From Azospirillum brasilense (lineage in GTDB: Bacteria > Pseudomonadota > Alphaproteobacteria > Azospirillales > Azospirillaceae): DNA of 64,000 nucleotides. Below, piece by piece: positions 26,370-34,651 of this stretch. Within the stretch, counting starts at the first letter, position 1. Every line of letters starts with the position of its first letter. The translations under genes were made by a program, and so were the position numbers. Under the pieces are notes generated by a model. That model ran no database searches. It saw only the letters and a list, made by a program, of their open reading frames with translations, and was not told the DNA's origin. The stretch is taken from positions 78,000 through 141,999 of the forward strand of contig NZ_QLKQ01000002.1 in NCBI RefSeq assembly GCF_003349955.1. The letters are read 5' to 3'.

Positions 26370-26981
26370 TCAGAACTCGACGCCCGGCTGGGCCTTGATG
26401 CCCGCCTGGAAGGGGTGCTTGACCAGGGTCATCTCGGTGACGAGGTCGGCGGCCTCGATCAGTTCCGGCTTGGCGGTGCGGCCGGTGACCAGCACATGCA
26501 GCCCCTCGCGCCGCCCGGTCAGCACCGGCAGCACCTCCTCCACCGGCAGATAGCCCATGCGCAGGACGATGTTCAGCTCGTCCAGCACGACGAGGCTGTA
26601 TTTGGAGTCGGCCATCAGCTCCTGCGCCTTGGCCCAGGCGGCCTTGGCGGCGGCGATGTCGCGCTCGCGGTCCTGGGTCTCCCAGGTGAAGCCCTCGCCC
26701 ATCGTGTAAAAGTCCACGAGATCCTCGAAGCGCTCCAGCGCCACCGTCTCGCCGGTGGACCAGGCGCCCTTGACGAACTGCACCACGCCGACCCGCATGC
26801 CATGCCCGGCGGCACGCAGGATCAGGCCGAAGGCGGCGGTGGACTTGCCCTTGCCGTTGCCGGTGTTGACCATCAGCAAGCCCTTCTCCTGCGTCTTGCT
26901 GGCCATCACGCGGTCGTGCAGCGCCTTGCGCCGCTTCATCTTCTCGGCGTGCCGTTCGTTCTGGTCGGCATCTTCGGTCAT
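26370..26981 (-). CDS. cobO: Cob(I)yrinic acid a,c-diamide adenosyltransferase
   Basis: Transfers the 5'-deoxyadenosyl group of ATP to cobalt(I) corrinoids (CobA/CobO/BtuR family). The 203-residue protein has the P-loop GNGKGKSTAAFG, the LVVLDELNIVLRMGYL motif and the RHP-like VKHPFQAGIKAQPGVEF terminus normal for the family. ATG 26981 follows AGGGAG and overlaps the cobU stop by four bases (ATGA), so the two are translationally coupled. Confidence 0.96.
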   Translation of the reverse strand: MTEDADQNERHAEKMKRRKALHDRVMASKTQEKGLLMVNTGNGKGKSTAAFGLILRAAGHGMRVGVVQFVKGAWSTGETVALERFEDLVDFYTMGEGFTWETQDRERDIAAAKAAWAKAQELMADSKYSLVVLDELNIVLRMGYLPVEEVLPVLTGRREGLHVLVTGRTAKPELIEAADLVTEMTLVKHPFQAGIKAQPGVEF

Positions 26982-27502
26982 GGTGTTTCTCCCTTCAGCA
27001 GCAGCGGCAGCCCGGCGGCGACGAAGGCCACCCTCCGGGCCACGGCGGCGATGTCCTGGTGCAGCCGCCCCGCATGGTCGCGGAAACGGCGGGCCAGCGC
27101 GTTGTCCGGCACGATGCCCAGCCCCACCTCGTTGGAAACCAGCACCACCCGCCCCTCCACATCGGCCAGGGCGGCCAGCAGCTCGGCGGAGCGGGCGGGC
27201 ACCTCGGCCTCGGCCATCATCAGATTGGACAGCCACAGCGTCAGGCAATCGACCAGCACGCCCGTCCCGGGAGCGGCGTGGCGGCGCAGCGCGCCGGGCA
27301 GGTCGAGCGGTTCCTCCACCGTGGTCCAGCCGGGGCCGCGGTCCTCCTGGTGGCGGGCGACGCGGTCGGCCATCTCGGAGTCCCACACCTGGGCGGTGGC
27401 GATGTAGACCCGCGGGCCGGGCGAAGCGGTCACCAGCCCCTCGGCGTAGCGGCTCTTGCCGGAGCGGGCGCCGCCCAGGACGAGGGTGATGTCGGTGCTC
27501 AT
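26978..27502 (-). CDS. cobU: Adenosylcobinamide kinase/adenosylcobinamide-phosphate guanylyltransferase
   Basis: Phosphorylates adenosylcobinamide and then attaches GMP, preparing the corrinoid for nucleotide-loop attachment; called CobP in aerobic-pathway organisms. The 174 residues contain the P-loop GGARSGKS, YIATAQVWDSEM, HQEDRGPGW and the SNEVGLGIVPDNALAR motif. First gene of the operon. The upstream 170 bases do not contain a recognisable cobalamin riboswitch. Confidence 0.95.
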   Translation of the reverse strand: MSTDITLVLGGARSGKSRYAEGLVTASPGPRVYIATAQVWDSEMADRVARHQEDRGPGWTTVEEPLDLPGALRRHAAPGTGVLVDCLTLWLSNLMMAEAEVPARSAELLAALADVEGRVVLVSNEVGLGIVPDNALARRFRDHAGRLHQDIAAVARRVAFVAAGLPLLLKGETP

Positions 27503-27671
27503 GTCGGCTCACCTGGACGCTTTCAGAACCGGATGGTTAGCGCAGTTGGCGGCCGGGCGCAAACCGCCAGGGAGTTGCCGGAGCGCAGTGCAGATCGGCG
27601 GTTGTCCTCCGCCGCCTCCGTCCCGTACCATCCACCGCCTTCCCTCCCGAACGACCCCGGAGCCGCCGACC

Positions 27672-28667
27672 GTGACCGACACCAACCGGCCCCGCCCGGC
27701 ACTGGCCCGCGCCGCGGCCTTCCTCCGCCGCCTGACCGGAAAACTGTTCCGCCGCGGCGCGCCCGTTCCTCCGCCCCCGCCGAAACCCGTCCCCATGACG
27801 GAGCCGATGGAATCCGGGGCCTTCACCGGCGACTCCGGCACGCTCGCCTACCGGCTGTTCGTACCGAAGGGTGCGGCGGCGGGACCGCGTCCGCTGCTGG
27901 TCATGCTGCACGGCTGCACCCAGTCCCCGGAGGACTTCGCCGTCGGGACCCGCATGAACCGTCTGGCCGAGGAGGCCGGCTGCCTCGTCCTCTACCCGGA
28001 ACAGACCCCCGCGGCGAATGACAAGAAGTGCTGGAACTGGTTCAACCCCGACCACCAGCGCCGCGAGCGCGGCGAACCGGCGCTGATCGCCGGAGCCACC
28101 CGGCAGGTCCTGGCGGAGCACGGGGCCGACCCGCAGCGCGTCTACGTCGCCGGAATTTCCGCGGGCGGCTCCGCCGCAATGGTTCTGGCAACCACATATC
28201 CCGACCTGTTCGCCGCGGTGGGCGTCCATTCCGGCCTGCCCTACGGCTCGGCCAGCGGCGTGCCTTCCGCCCTGCTGGCGATGAAGGCCGGCTCCTCGCC
28301 CGGCCAGCGGCCGACGGCCGGGGCTCCGGTGGTTCCGGCCATCGTCTTCCACGGCGACGCGGACAAGGTCGTGCACCCGCGCAACGGCGACCATGTCATG
28401 GCCCAGGCCACCGCCAACGCGGAGGGGCTGACCGCGACGACCGAGGAGGGACAGGCGCCCGGCGGACGCGGCTTCACCCGCACCGTTCACAAGGACGGCG
28501 ATGGAGCAACGCTGTTCGAGCAGTGGACCGTCCACGGCAGCGGCCACGCCTGGTCCGGCGGCAGCCCGGACGGCACCTACACCGACCCGCAGGGGCCGGA
28601 CGCCGCGCGGGAGATGCTGCGCTTCTTCCTGTCCCACCGGCACGCCGAGCCCGCAAAACGCGCGTGA
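27672..28667 (+). CDS. PHB-depolymerase-family (LpqC-type) esterase
   Basis: Alpha/beta hydrolase of 331 residues related to extracellular poly(3-hydroxybutyrate) depolymerases and feruloyl esterases. After a basic, proline-rich N-terminus (residues 1-45) it has the oxyanion segment VMLHGCTQSPEDFA, nucleophile Ser163 in GISAGG, a catalytic Asp in HGDADKVVHP and the His in HGSGHAWSGG. The GTG start at 27672 follows a GGAG about ten bases before it. No clear signal peptide is visible, so the true substrate and location are uncertain; a polyester or acylated sugar is likely. Confidence 0.88.
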   Translation: MTDTNRPRPALARAAAFLRRLTGKLFRRGAPVPPPPPKPVPMTEPMESGAFTGDSGTLAYRLFVPKGAAAGPRPLLVMLHGCTQSPEDFAVGTRMNRLAEEAGCLVLYPEQTPAANDKKCWNWFNPDHQRRERGEPALIAGATRQVLAEHGADPQRVYVAGISAGGSAAMVLATTYPDLFAAVGVHSGLPYGSASGVPSALLAMKAGSSPGQRPTAGAPVVPAIVFHGDADKVVHPRNGDHVMAQATANAEGLTATTEEGQAPGGRGFTRTVHKDGDGATLFEQWTVHGSGHAWSGGSPDGTYTDPQGPDAAREMLRFFLSHRHAEPAKRA

Positions 28668-28753
28668 GCCCGCGGTTACCACTTTTGCACAGCCGAATTC
28701 GCGACACCCGTGCCATAAACTTCCTCAGCACCCACCAGCCCACCGATCCGGCC

Positions 28754-29029
28754 ATGCGCGTCACCGCTTTCCGCCTCGCTGCCCTCGGCGCCTTCGCGCT
28801 GTGCCTGTCGGCGTCGCCGACGGTCCAGGCCGCCAACGTCTCCGCCGGGCAGGCCGAGGCGAAGGAAGCCGCGAAGTCGCTGGGCAACTGCACGCCCGCC
28901 AAGGTGGAGGTGATGAGCTACGTCACCGGCCGATCCGGCCAGACCGTGTTCAAGGTGGGCTGCACGGAGGACAAGGACACCTTCGTGCTGGTGCAGTGCC
29001 GGTCGCGAATCTGCACGCTGCTGCGCTGA
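28754..29029 (+). CDS. Small exported protein, 91 aa
   Basis: A signal peptide (MRVTAFRLAALGAFALCLSASPTVQAAN) is followed by a short mature domain of about 64 residues with three or four cysteines (GNCTPAKVEV, KVGCTEDKDTFVLVQCRSRICTLLR). This suggests a disulphide-bonded periplasmic protein. No family is recognised. No strong ribosome site precedes the ATG. It lies between the esterase and a probable lipoprotein gene on the same strand. Confidence 0.75.
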   Translation: MRVTAFRLAALGAFALCLSASPTVQAANVSAGQAEAKEAAKSLGNCTPAKVEVMSYVTGRSGQTVFKVGCTEDKDTFVLVQCRSRICTLLR

Positions 29030-29081
29030 TTCACGGCTTTTTAATGAGGTTCGCCTGGAATCGGATCGAACACGGGACGGG

Positions 29082-29477
29082 GTGCGAAGGGTGATGAGGC
29101 TCGCTCAGTCAATCGCGGTGCTGGCGTTGGCGGTGATCCCGCTCGGCGCTTGCGGCGGGCCGATGATGGTCGCCAGCCTCGGCGCCGATCTGGCCTCGGT
29201 CACCAGCACCAAGAAGACGCTCGGCGACCATCTGGTGTCCGCCGCGACCGGGCGCGACTGCTCGGCGGTGTCCTTCTCGGAAACCGGGCATTACTGCCCG
29301 GAGAAGGTCTACGTCGACCGTTCCCGCGTCTATTGCTACAAGACGCTGGCCGACGTGGACTGCCATCACATCCCCGACCCGCACCGCAACGGCCACACCG
29401 CCCTGGCGAGCCCGCCGCCGGACATCCGGCCCGAACCGCGGCAGCCGGGCTGGATCGAACGGATGACGGCGGAGTAA
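29082..29477 (+). CDS. Probable lipoprotein, 131 aa
   Basis: The N-terminal segment LAQSIAVLALAVIPLGACGG carries a lipobox (LGAC), so the mature protein should be lipid-anchored at Cys. The C-terminal part has several Cys (DCSAVSF, HYCPEKV, VYCYK, DVDCHH) and ends proline-rich. The start may be GTG 29082 or ATG 29094; both keep the signal peptide. It follows another small exported cysteine protein. I do not recognise a family. Confidence 0.75.
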   Translation: MRRVMRLAQSIAVLALAVIPLGACGGPMMVASLGADLASVTSTKKTLGDHLVSAATGRDCSAVSFSETGHYCPEKVYVDRSRVYCYKTLADVDCHHIPDPHRNGHTALASPPPDIRPEPRQPGWIERMTAE

Positions 29478-29492
29478 GCCCCGCGCCGTTGC

Positions 29493-29951
29493 TCAGCGCA
29501 TCTTCTTCGCCACGAAGGCCTTGGCGAGCGTCATCATCGCCTTTTCATGGGTGACGCCACCCTGCCCGCCCTTGCCGGCGGGAACCACCATGGTGGCGGA
29601 CTTGACCGGAGCGGGTGAGCCGGCGCGGCCACGCGGCGCCGGCGCATCCTCGCCGGGATCGCGGCCGAGGCGGCTCAGCACGTCGGCCAGCGCCTCCTTG
29701 CTCAGCGCCGAATCCGCGGAACCACGCGACCGGCCCGGCTGCGCGGGCGCGGACCGGCTGGGTGCGGACGGCCGGACGCCCCGCTCGATCGCCGCCGCGG
29801 CGATGGCCTTCAGGAAAGGCTGCGAAATGCCCAGCAGAAGCTGCGGGTCCTCGGCCGCCCAGGCCATCAGAAGCTTCTGCGCGGTCGCCCGGCTCCCCTT
29901 GGCCGCCACCAGCGCGTCGCGCACCTTGCCGTCCACATAGGAATTCGCCAT
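29493..29951 (-). CDS. Hypothetical protein, 152 aa
   Basis: A folded-looking N-terminal half (ANSYVDGKVRDALVAAKGSRATAQKLLMAWAAEDPQLLLG in pieces, then ISQPFLKAIAAAAIER) is followed by a Pro/Ala/Ser-rich linker (residues about 78-125) and a C-terminal helix (THEKAMMTLAKAFVAKKMR). There is no signal peptide or membrane segment. ATG 29951 has a GGAGG nine bases upstream. Related short proteins seem to occur in alphaproteobacteria, but I cannot name a family. Confidence 0.72.
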   Translation of the reverse strand: MANSYVDGKVRDALVAAKGSRATAQKLLMAWAAEDPQLLLGISQPFLKAIAAAAIERGVRPSAPSRSAPAQPGRSRGSADSALSKEALADVLSRLGRDPGEDAPAPRGRAGSPAPVKSATMVVPAGKGGQGGVTHEKAMMTLAKAFVAKKMR

Positions 29952-30114
29952 CGCCACACGCCTCCGACCGCCGCGGACACTCATCCGCGCAACAGGGCGA
30001 CTCTCCGGCGGCAAGGGTTAACAAAGGGTTGCAACGGCGGTGGCCCGAACGCGGCGGGATGCCCCACGGGCAGGGCGGTTGCGCGGCGGGGCGGGAATGG
30101 AGGATAGTGGGTCC

Positions 30115-30768
30115 ATGCTGATCGAATCCTACGCCGACCTGATCTGCCCCTGGTGCTACATCGGAAAGCGGCGGCTTGCCCGCGCGCTGGCCGACCGGCC
30201 CCGCGTCCAGGTGGAATTGCGCTGGCAGCCCTTCCAGCTCAATCCGGACATGGCGCCGGGCGGCATGGAGCGCAGCGCCTATCTGGCGGCCAAGTTCGGC
30301 GGCACCGAACGGGCGCGACAGATCCATCTGGTGGTCGAGGAAACGGCGGAGCGCGACGGCCTGCCGCTGCGGCTGGACCGCATCCGGCGCACGCCCAACA
30401 GCTTCGACGGGCACCGGCTGATCCGCATCGCGGCCCGCCACGGGCTGGGCGACCGCATGGCCGACGCGCTGTTCCACGCCTATTTCGTTGACGGGCTGGA
30501 CATCGGCGACCGCGACACGCTGGCCGCGACCGCCGCCGGCCTGGGTTTCGACTTCGCGGAGATCAAGGCTCTGCTGACCGGCGATGCCGAGACCTCGGCG
30601 GTTTTCAACGCCGACGCCACGGCGCGGCAGCTCGGCCTTCAGGCGGTGCCCTGCTACATCTTCAACCGGCGCTACGCGCTGTCCGGCGCGCAGGAACCCG
30701 CCAGCTTCCTCCCGCTTCTCGACCTCGGGGTGGAGGAGCAGGAGGGCGTGACGGCGGCGGCCGATTGA
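30115..30768 (+). CDS. DsbA-family oxidoreductase (FrnE-like)
   Basis: A thioredoxin-fold disulphide oxidoreductase of 217 residues with CPWC at residues 11-14 and the cis-Pro region AVPCYIFNRRYALSGAQ. It lacks a signal peptide, so it acts in the cytoplasm, as the FrnE group does. 2-Hydroxychromene-2-carboxylate isomerase shares the fold but lacks the CxxC pair, which favours a redox role. Its stop overlaps the start of arfB by one base (TGATG), so the pair is coupled. ATG 30097 is an alternative start. Confidence 0.9.
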   Translation: MLIESYADLICPWCYIGKRRLARALADRPRVQVELRWQPFQLNPDMAPGGMERSAYLAAKFGGTERARQIHLVVEETAERDGLPLRLDRIRRTPNSFDGHRLIRIAARHGLGDRMADALFHAYFVDGLDIGDRDTLAATAAGLGFDFAEIKALLTGDAETSAVFNADATARQLGLQAVPCYIFNRRYALSGAQEPASFLPLLDLGVEEQEGVTAAAD

Positions 30769-31187
30769 TGATTCGCGTCACCCCCCGCATCAGCCTGGAC
30801 GAGAACGAGCTTCAGGAAAGCTTCATCCGCGCCTCCGGTCCGGGCGGCCAGCACGTCAACAAGACGGACAGCGCCGTCCAGTTGCGCTTCGACGTGGCGG
30901 CCTCGCCGAACATCCCGGACGACGTGAAGGCCCGGCTGGTCCGGCTGGCCGGCTCGCGCATGACCGCGGCGGGCGTGCTGATCATCGTCGGCGACACCTA
31001 CCGCAGCCAACTGCGCAACCGCGAGGATGTGCGGGAGCGGCTGATCGACCTGATCCGCGACGCGACGGTGGTGCCGAAGAGCCGACGCCCGACCAAGCCG
31101 ACCCTCGGCTCCAAGAAGCGTCGCCTGGAGGCCAAGGGTCAGCGGTCCGACATCAAGCGCCTGCGCTCCGGCAAGCCGGAGGACTGA
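30768..31187 (+). CDS. arfB: Alternative ribosome-rescue factor (peptidyl-tRNA hydrolase)
   Basis: Releases peptides from ribosomes stalled without a stop codon. The 139-residue length and the GGQ motif (residues 26-28, in ASGPGGQHVNKTDSAVQLRF) identify the YaeJ/ArfB group of release factor-like hydrolases. The lysine- and arginine-rich tail (GSKKRRLEAKGQRSDIKRLRSG) would enter the empty mRNA channel. The start overlaps the preceding oxidoreductase stop as TGATG; a TTG one codon upstream is less likely. Confidence 0.96.
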   Translation: MIRVTPRISLDENELQESFIRASGPGGQHVNKTDSAVQLRFDVAASPNIPDDVKARLVRLAGSRMTAAGVLIIVGDTYRSQLRNREDVRERLIDLIRDATVVPKSRRPTKPTLGSKKRRLEAKGQRSDIKRLRSGKPED

Positions 31188-31193
31188 CTCCGC

Positions 31194-31637
31194 TCAATGC
31201 GGCGTCTTCTGGCGGCTGAGCGAGATCATGTTCCCGCCATACTGGAATTCCGGCAGATTGGCGAACTGATCCTTGGTGAGCTGGGTCGCCACGAGGGCGT
31301 CCTGCTGCTGGTTGTAGCGGACGTTGTCGATGTCGAGCGCCACGTTCCGCCCGCCGATGCCCATGATGCCGCCGGTCTGGACCACGAGCTGGCTCGGCCG
31401 GTTGCTGCGGTTGAACAGCACATCCTCGACCTGCCCCACCTTCTGCCCGTCATAGGCGACGACGGATTTGCCCAGCATGGCCTGCGGCTCGATCCGCGAG
31501 GCGGTCTGGAGCGACTGTTCGGACATCGGGCGGGACGCCTGCTCACTTCCCCCACCGAACCAGCTCGACGTTTCGGCGCAGCCCGCCAAAGCCACAAGCG
31601 CGACCGCCGACAGGACCGGAACAGCAACCTTACGCAT
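31194..31637 (-). CDS. PRC-barrel domain lipoprotein
   Basis: A 147-residue protein with a lipoprotein signal (VLSAVALVALAGC, cleavage before Cys) and a PRC-barrel at about residues 50-115 (MLGKSVVAYDGQKVGQVEDVLFN). PRC-barrel proteins bind RNA-processing factors, photosynthetic reaction-centre subunits or small ligands; a lipid-anchored version probably acts at the envelope. AGGAGGGGG precedes ATG 31637. It ends six bases from arfB, tail to tail. Confidence 0.9.
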   Translation of the reverse strand: MRKVAVPVLSAVALVALAGCAETSSWFGGGSEQASRPMSEQSLQTASRIEPQAMLGKSVVAYDGQKVGQVEDVLFNRSNRPSQLVVQTGGIMGIGGRNVALDIDNVRYNQQQDALVATQLTKDQFANLPEFQYGGNMISLSRQKTPH

Positions 31638-31794
31638 AGCCCCCTCCTTCTGACGAGATAACCACGCGGGTTTAAACAGACTGTCGACCGCAATCGTCTC
31701 GGTGTCTTGCGGCGATTGCGGCCGACGTCCCGGAACGCGCCGCGTCCGGCCGCGTTCTGCACTCTCTCAACTCTCCCCCGAGGCTCCGCCGATC

Positions 31795-33660
31795 ATGGCC
31801 GAAGACACCGCCCGCCGGTTGCAGGCCCGCCCCATACCGGTGCCGAAGGCCGCCCCGCCCGCCTCCACCCAGACGACGCTGCTGGTCATCGCGCTGGTGG
31901 TGGCGACCCTCTATCTGGGAAGCGACATCCTGGTCCCCATCGCGCTGGCGGTGCTGCTGACCTTCGTCCTGGCGCCCATCGTCAGCCGGCTGGAGCGGCT
32001 GCGGCTGGGTCGGATACCCTCCGTGCTGGCCGTGGTGGTGCTGGTCTTCGCCGGCATCACCGGCTTCGGCATGGTGGTCGGCGGGCAGATCGCCGATCTC
32101 GCCAACAACCTGCCGACCTATCAGAAGAATGTGCATGACAAGCTGGACTCTCTGCGCTCCCGCGCCGCATCGGCGGGCAGCGGCGGCGTGGTGCAGCAGG
32201 CGACCGAAGCCTTCCGCGACCTGAAGCAGGGGCTGGAGCAGGTGACCGGCGAGACCGCGCCCGCCGCCCCGGCCAACGCCCTGCCCGCCCCCGGCGCCGC
32301 GCGGGAGCCGGTGCCGGTGCGGATCGAACAGGACGGCGACGCGCTGACCATCATCAGCGACGTGCTGGGGCCGGCCATGGCCCCGGTCGCCACGGCGGGC
32401 ATGGTGCTGGTCTTCACCATTTTCATGCTGCTGCAACGGGAGGATCTGCGCGACCGTCTGATCCGGCTGGCCGGGTCCGGCGACCTCAGCCGCACGACGG
32501 AGGCGATGAACGACGCGGGCGAGCGGGTCAGCCGCTATCTGCTGATGCAGTGCGTGGTCAACGTCACCTACGGCCTGCCCATCGGGGTCGGGCTGTGGCT
32601 GATCGGCGTGCCGAATCCGCTGCTTTGGGGCCTGCTGTCGACGGTGCTGCGCTTCATCCCCTTCCTGGGACCGGCGATCGCCGCCGCCTTCCCGATCCTG
32701 CTGTCCTTCGCGGTCGATGGAGGGTGGACCCTGCCGCTGCTCTGCATCGCCCTGTTCGTGGCGGTGGAGCTGTTCTCCAACAACGTGGTGGAGCCCTGGC
32801 TCTACGGCTCGGCCACCGGCCTGTCGTCGCTGGCGATCATCGTCGCGGCGGTGTTCTGGACGACGCTGTGGGGGCCGGTCGGGCTTCTGCTGGCGACACC
32901 GCTGACGGTCTGCCTCGTGGTGCTGGGGCGGCACGTGCCGCAGCTGCATTTCCTGGAGGTGATGCTGGGCGACCGCCCGGTGCTGCCGGACGAGGCCAAG
33001 CTCTACCAGCGCCTGCTCGCCCGCGACCCCATCGAGGCCATGGAGATCGCCGAGGAGAAGATGAGCAAGGGCGGGCTGGTCGAGGCCGGGCATGGCCTGC
33101 TGATCCCCACCCTGTCGCTGGCCGAGCAGGACCGCCAGCGCAACCGCCTGAACCCGGAGGGACGGCAGGCGGTGGCCGAGGGCATGGTGGCCTTGCTGGA
33201 CGAGATGATGGAGTCCTCGCCGCCCGCCGCGGAGGACACGCCGCTGATCCTGTGCATCGGCGCCCGCAACGACCTTGACGAGGCGGCGGCGGCGCTGCTC
33301 GGCCACATGCTGCGCCCGCGCGGGCTGCGCGCCGACGTGATCCCCTGCGAGACGGTCTCGGTCCGCTCCATCGCCGCGCTGGCCCCGACCGGCGTGTCGG
33401 CGGTGGCGCTGTCCTACCTGAACCCGTCCGCCCTGTCGCACGCCCGCCGGCTGGTGCGCCGCCTGCGGCTGCATTTCGGCCCCGACGTTCCGATCCTGCT
33501 CTGCCTGTGGAGCGCCCACCCCGAAGCCGACGCGCCGGAGCAGGCCACCACCCAGACGACCGCCGACCGCGTCGCCACCAGCCTCACCGGCGCCGTCACC
33601 CAGCTGGAGGAGCTGGGGGTGCTCGCCGCCGTCGAGGCGGAGAAGGCCCCGCAGGCGTGA
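31795..33660 (+). CDS. AI-2E family transporter with extra C-terminal domain
   Basis: A 621-residue inner-membrane protein. Residues about 25-390 show the eight-helix AI-2 exporter/PerM fold (VIALVVATLYLGSDILVPIALAVLLTFVLAPIVSRL; GQIADLANNLPTY; VELFSNNVVEPWLYG). Residues about 481-621 form an additional soluble alpha/beta domain (LILCIGARNDLDEAAAALLGHMLRPRGLRADV) that resembles B12-binding or receiver-like folds and is absent from the standard family members I know. Family members export ions or small molecules and autoinducer transport is not proven. ATG 31795 follows the CCCCGAGG region. Confidence 0.9.
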   Translation: MAEDTARRLQARPIPVPKAAPPASTQTTLLVIALVVATLYLGSDILVPIALAVLLTFVLAPIVSRLERLRLGRIPSVLAVVVLVFAGITGFGMVVGGQIADLANNLPTYQKNVHDKLDSLRSRAASAGSGGVVQQATEAFRDLKQGLEQVTGETAPAAPANALPAPGAAREPVPVRIEQDGDALTIISDVLGPAMAPVATAGMVLVFTIFMLLQREDLRDRLIRLAGSGDLSRTTEAMNDAGERVSRYLLMQCVVNVTYGLPIGVGLWLIGVPNPLLWGLLSTVLRFIPFLGPAIAAAFPILLSFAVDGGWTLPLLCIALFVAVELFSNNVVEPWLYGSATGLSSLAIIVAAVFWTTLWGPVGLLLATPLTVCLVVLGRHVPQLHFLEVMLGDRPVLPDEAKLYQRLLARDPIEAMEIAEEKMSKGGLVEAGHGLLIPTLSLAEQDRQRNRLNPEGRQAVAEGMVALLDEMMESSPPAAEDTPLILCIGARNDLDEAAAALLGHMLRPRGLRADVIPCETVSVRSIAALAPTGVSAVALSYLNPSALSHARRLVRRLRLHFGPDVPILLCLWSAHPEADAPEQATTQTTADRVATSLTGAVTQLEELGVLAAVEAEKAPQA

Positions 33661-33663
33661 CGG

Positions 33664-34647
33664 TCAGGAGGGGGCCAGGACGGTGCAGACGCGTTTCAGC
33701 ACGTCGGCCGCGCGCTCCACGTCCTCGTCGCGCACCAGCACGTAATCGGTGTCGTAGGTGGACATGGCGAAGATCGGCACCCGCGCCTGGGCCAGCGGCA
33801 CGGCGATGCGCGCCAGCACCCCGAACAGCGAGAAGTCCAGCGGCCCTTCCACCTTGAAGGCGCGCCACCCGCGCTCCGCCGTCACACCCTCCGGCACGCG
33901 GGACTCGCGGCAGAGGATCGACAGCTCCTCCCCCGTGCGGGTGGCGCTGACCAGAGGGTCGGTCCAGTCGAGCCAGCCGGGCATCCCGTCCCCCGGCGCC
34001 AGCCGCGCCACCGCCAGCCGGTCGGGCAGGACCGACAGGGTCAGCGGCTTGGTCTCCGGCAGCAGGGCGGCGTCCAATGTGGCCCGGTCCACCTCGAACG
34101 GCTTGAGGATGCGCTTGGCCCGAGCGGCGAGCGACGGGATGCGCGAGCGCATGGCCCGGCCCAGCATGTCCGCCGCCACCGGGCGAAGCTCCGGATCGTC
34201 CGCCGCCAGATCGACCATCGCCTGAAGCGCGGCGCTCTGCACGATCCGGCTGGCCCGGTTCTCGAACCAGCCCTCCAGAAGCGCCACCACCCGCTCGCGC
34301 TGTTCCCCGGTCAGGCTCAGGCGCGGCAGGATCGCCGCCAGATGCCAGCGCACCTCGGCCTGCTCGATCGCCGCCGCCTCGGTCAGCAGACGTTCGGCGA
34401 AGGCATCCAGCGGGCGGGCATCGCCGCGCGACACCCGGTCCAAGGCGTCGGCGGCGCGCATCCGCACCCCGGCGTCGCCGTCGAACAGGCAGGCGACCAG
34501 TTCCGGCAGGCGGGCGGGGTCGGCGGCCACCGCCTCCGCCACCGTCGGAATGCTGCCAAAGGCGCGCCGGTCACCGCCGAGCGCCAGGGCCTTCGCCAGG
34601 CCCCTGTCGTTGGACCCGCCAACCTTGGGTCCGCTTTCCTTCTTCAT
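33664..34647 (-). CDS. HEAT-like repeat and ACT-domain fusion protein
   Basis: A 327-residue protein. The N-terminal two-thirds contain helical HEAT-like repeats (LVACLFDGDAGVRMRAADALDRVSR, LLEGWFENRASRIVQSAALQAMVDLAADD). The C-terminal third (about residues 205-325) is an ACT-type ligand-binding domain of the CASTOR-like group (LSVLPDRLAVARLAPG, ILARIAVPLAQARVPIFAMSTYDTDYVLVRDEDVERA). No catalytic residues are visible. It begins four bases after mfd and is probably co-transcribed. A small-molecule sensor or scaffold is plausible; nothing more specific is justified. Confidence 0.82.
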   Translation of the reverse strand: MKKESGPKVGGSNDRGLAKALALGGDRRAFGSIPTVAEAVAADPARLPELVACLFDGDAGVRMRAADALDRVSRGDARPLDAFAERLLTEAAAIEQAEVRWHLAAILPRLSLTGEQRERVVALLEGWFENRASRIVQSAALQAMVDLAADDPELRPVAADMLGRAMRSRIPSLAARAKRILKPFEVDRATLDAALLPETKPLTLSVLPDRLAVARLAPGDGMPGWLDWTDPLVSATRTGEELSILCRESRVPEGVTAERGWRAFKVEGPLDFSLFGVLARIAVPLAQARVPIFAMSTYDTDYVLVRDEDVERAADVLKRVCTVLAPS

Positions 34648-34651
34648 CGCC

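Noticed and set aside
27503..27671. Possible cobalamin riboswitch ahead of cobU
   Set aside because: The conserved B12 box and its flanking stems are not found. Short GC stems alone do not support a riboswitch.
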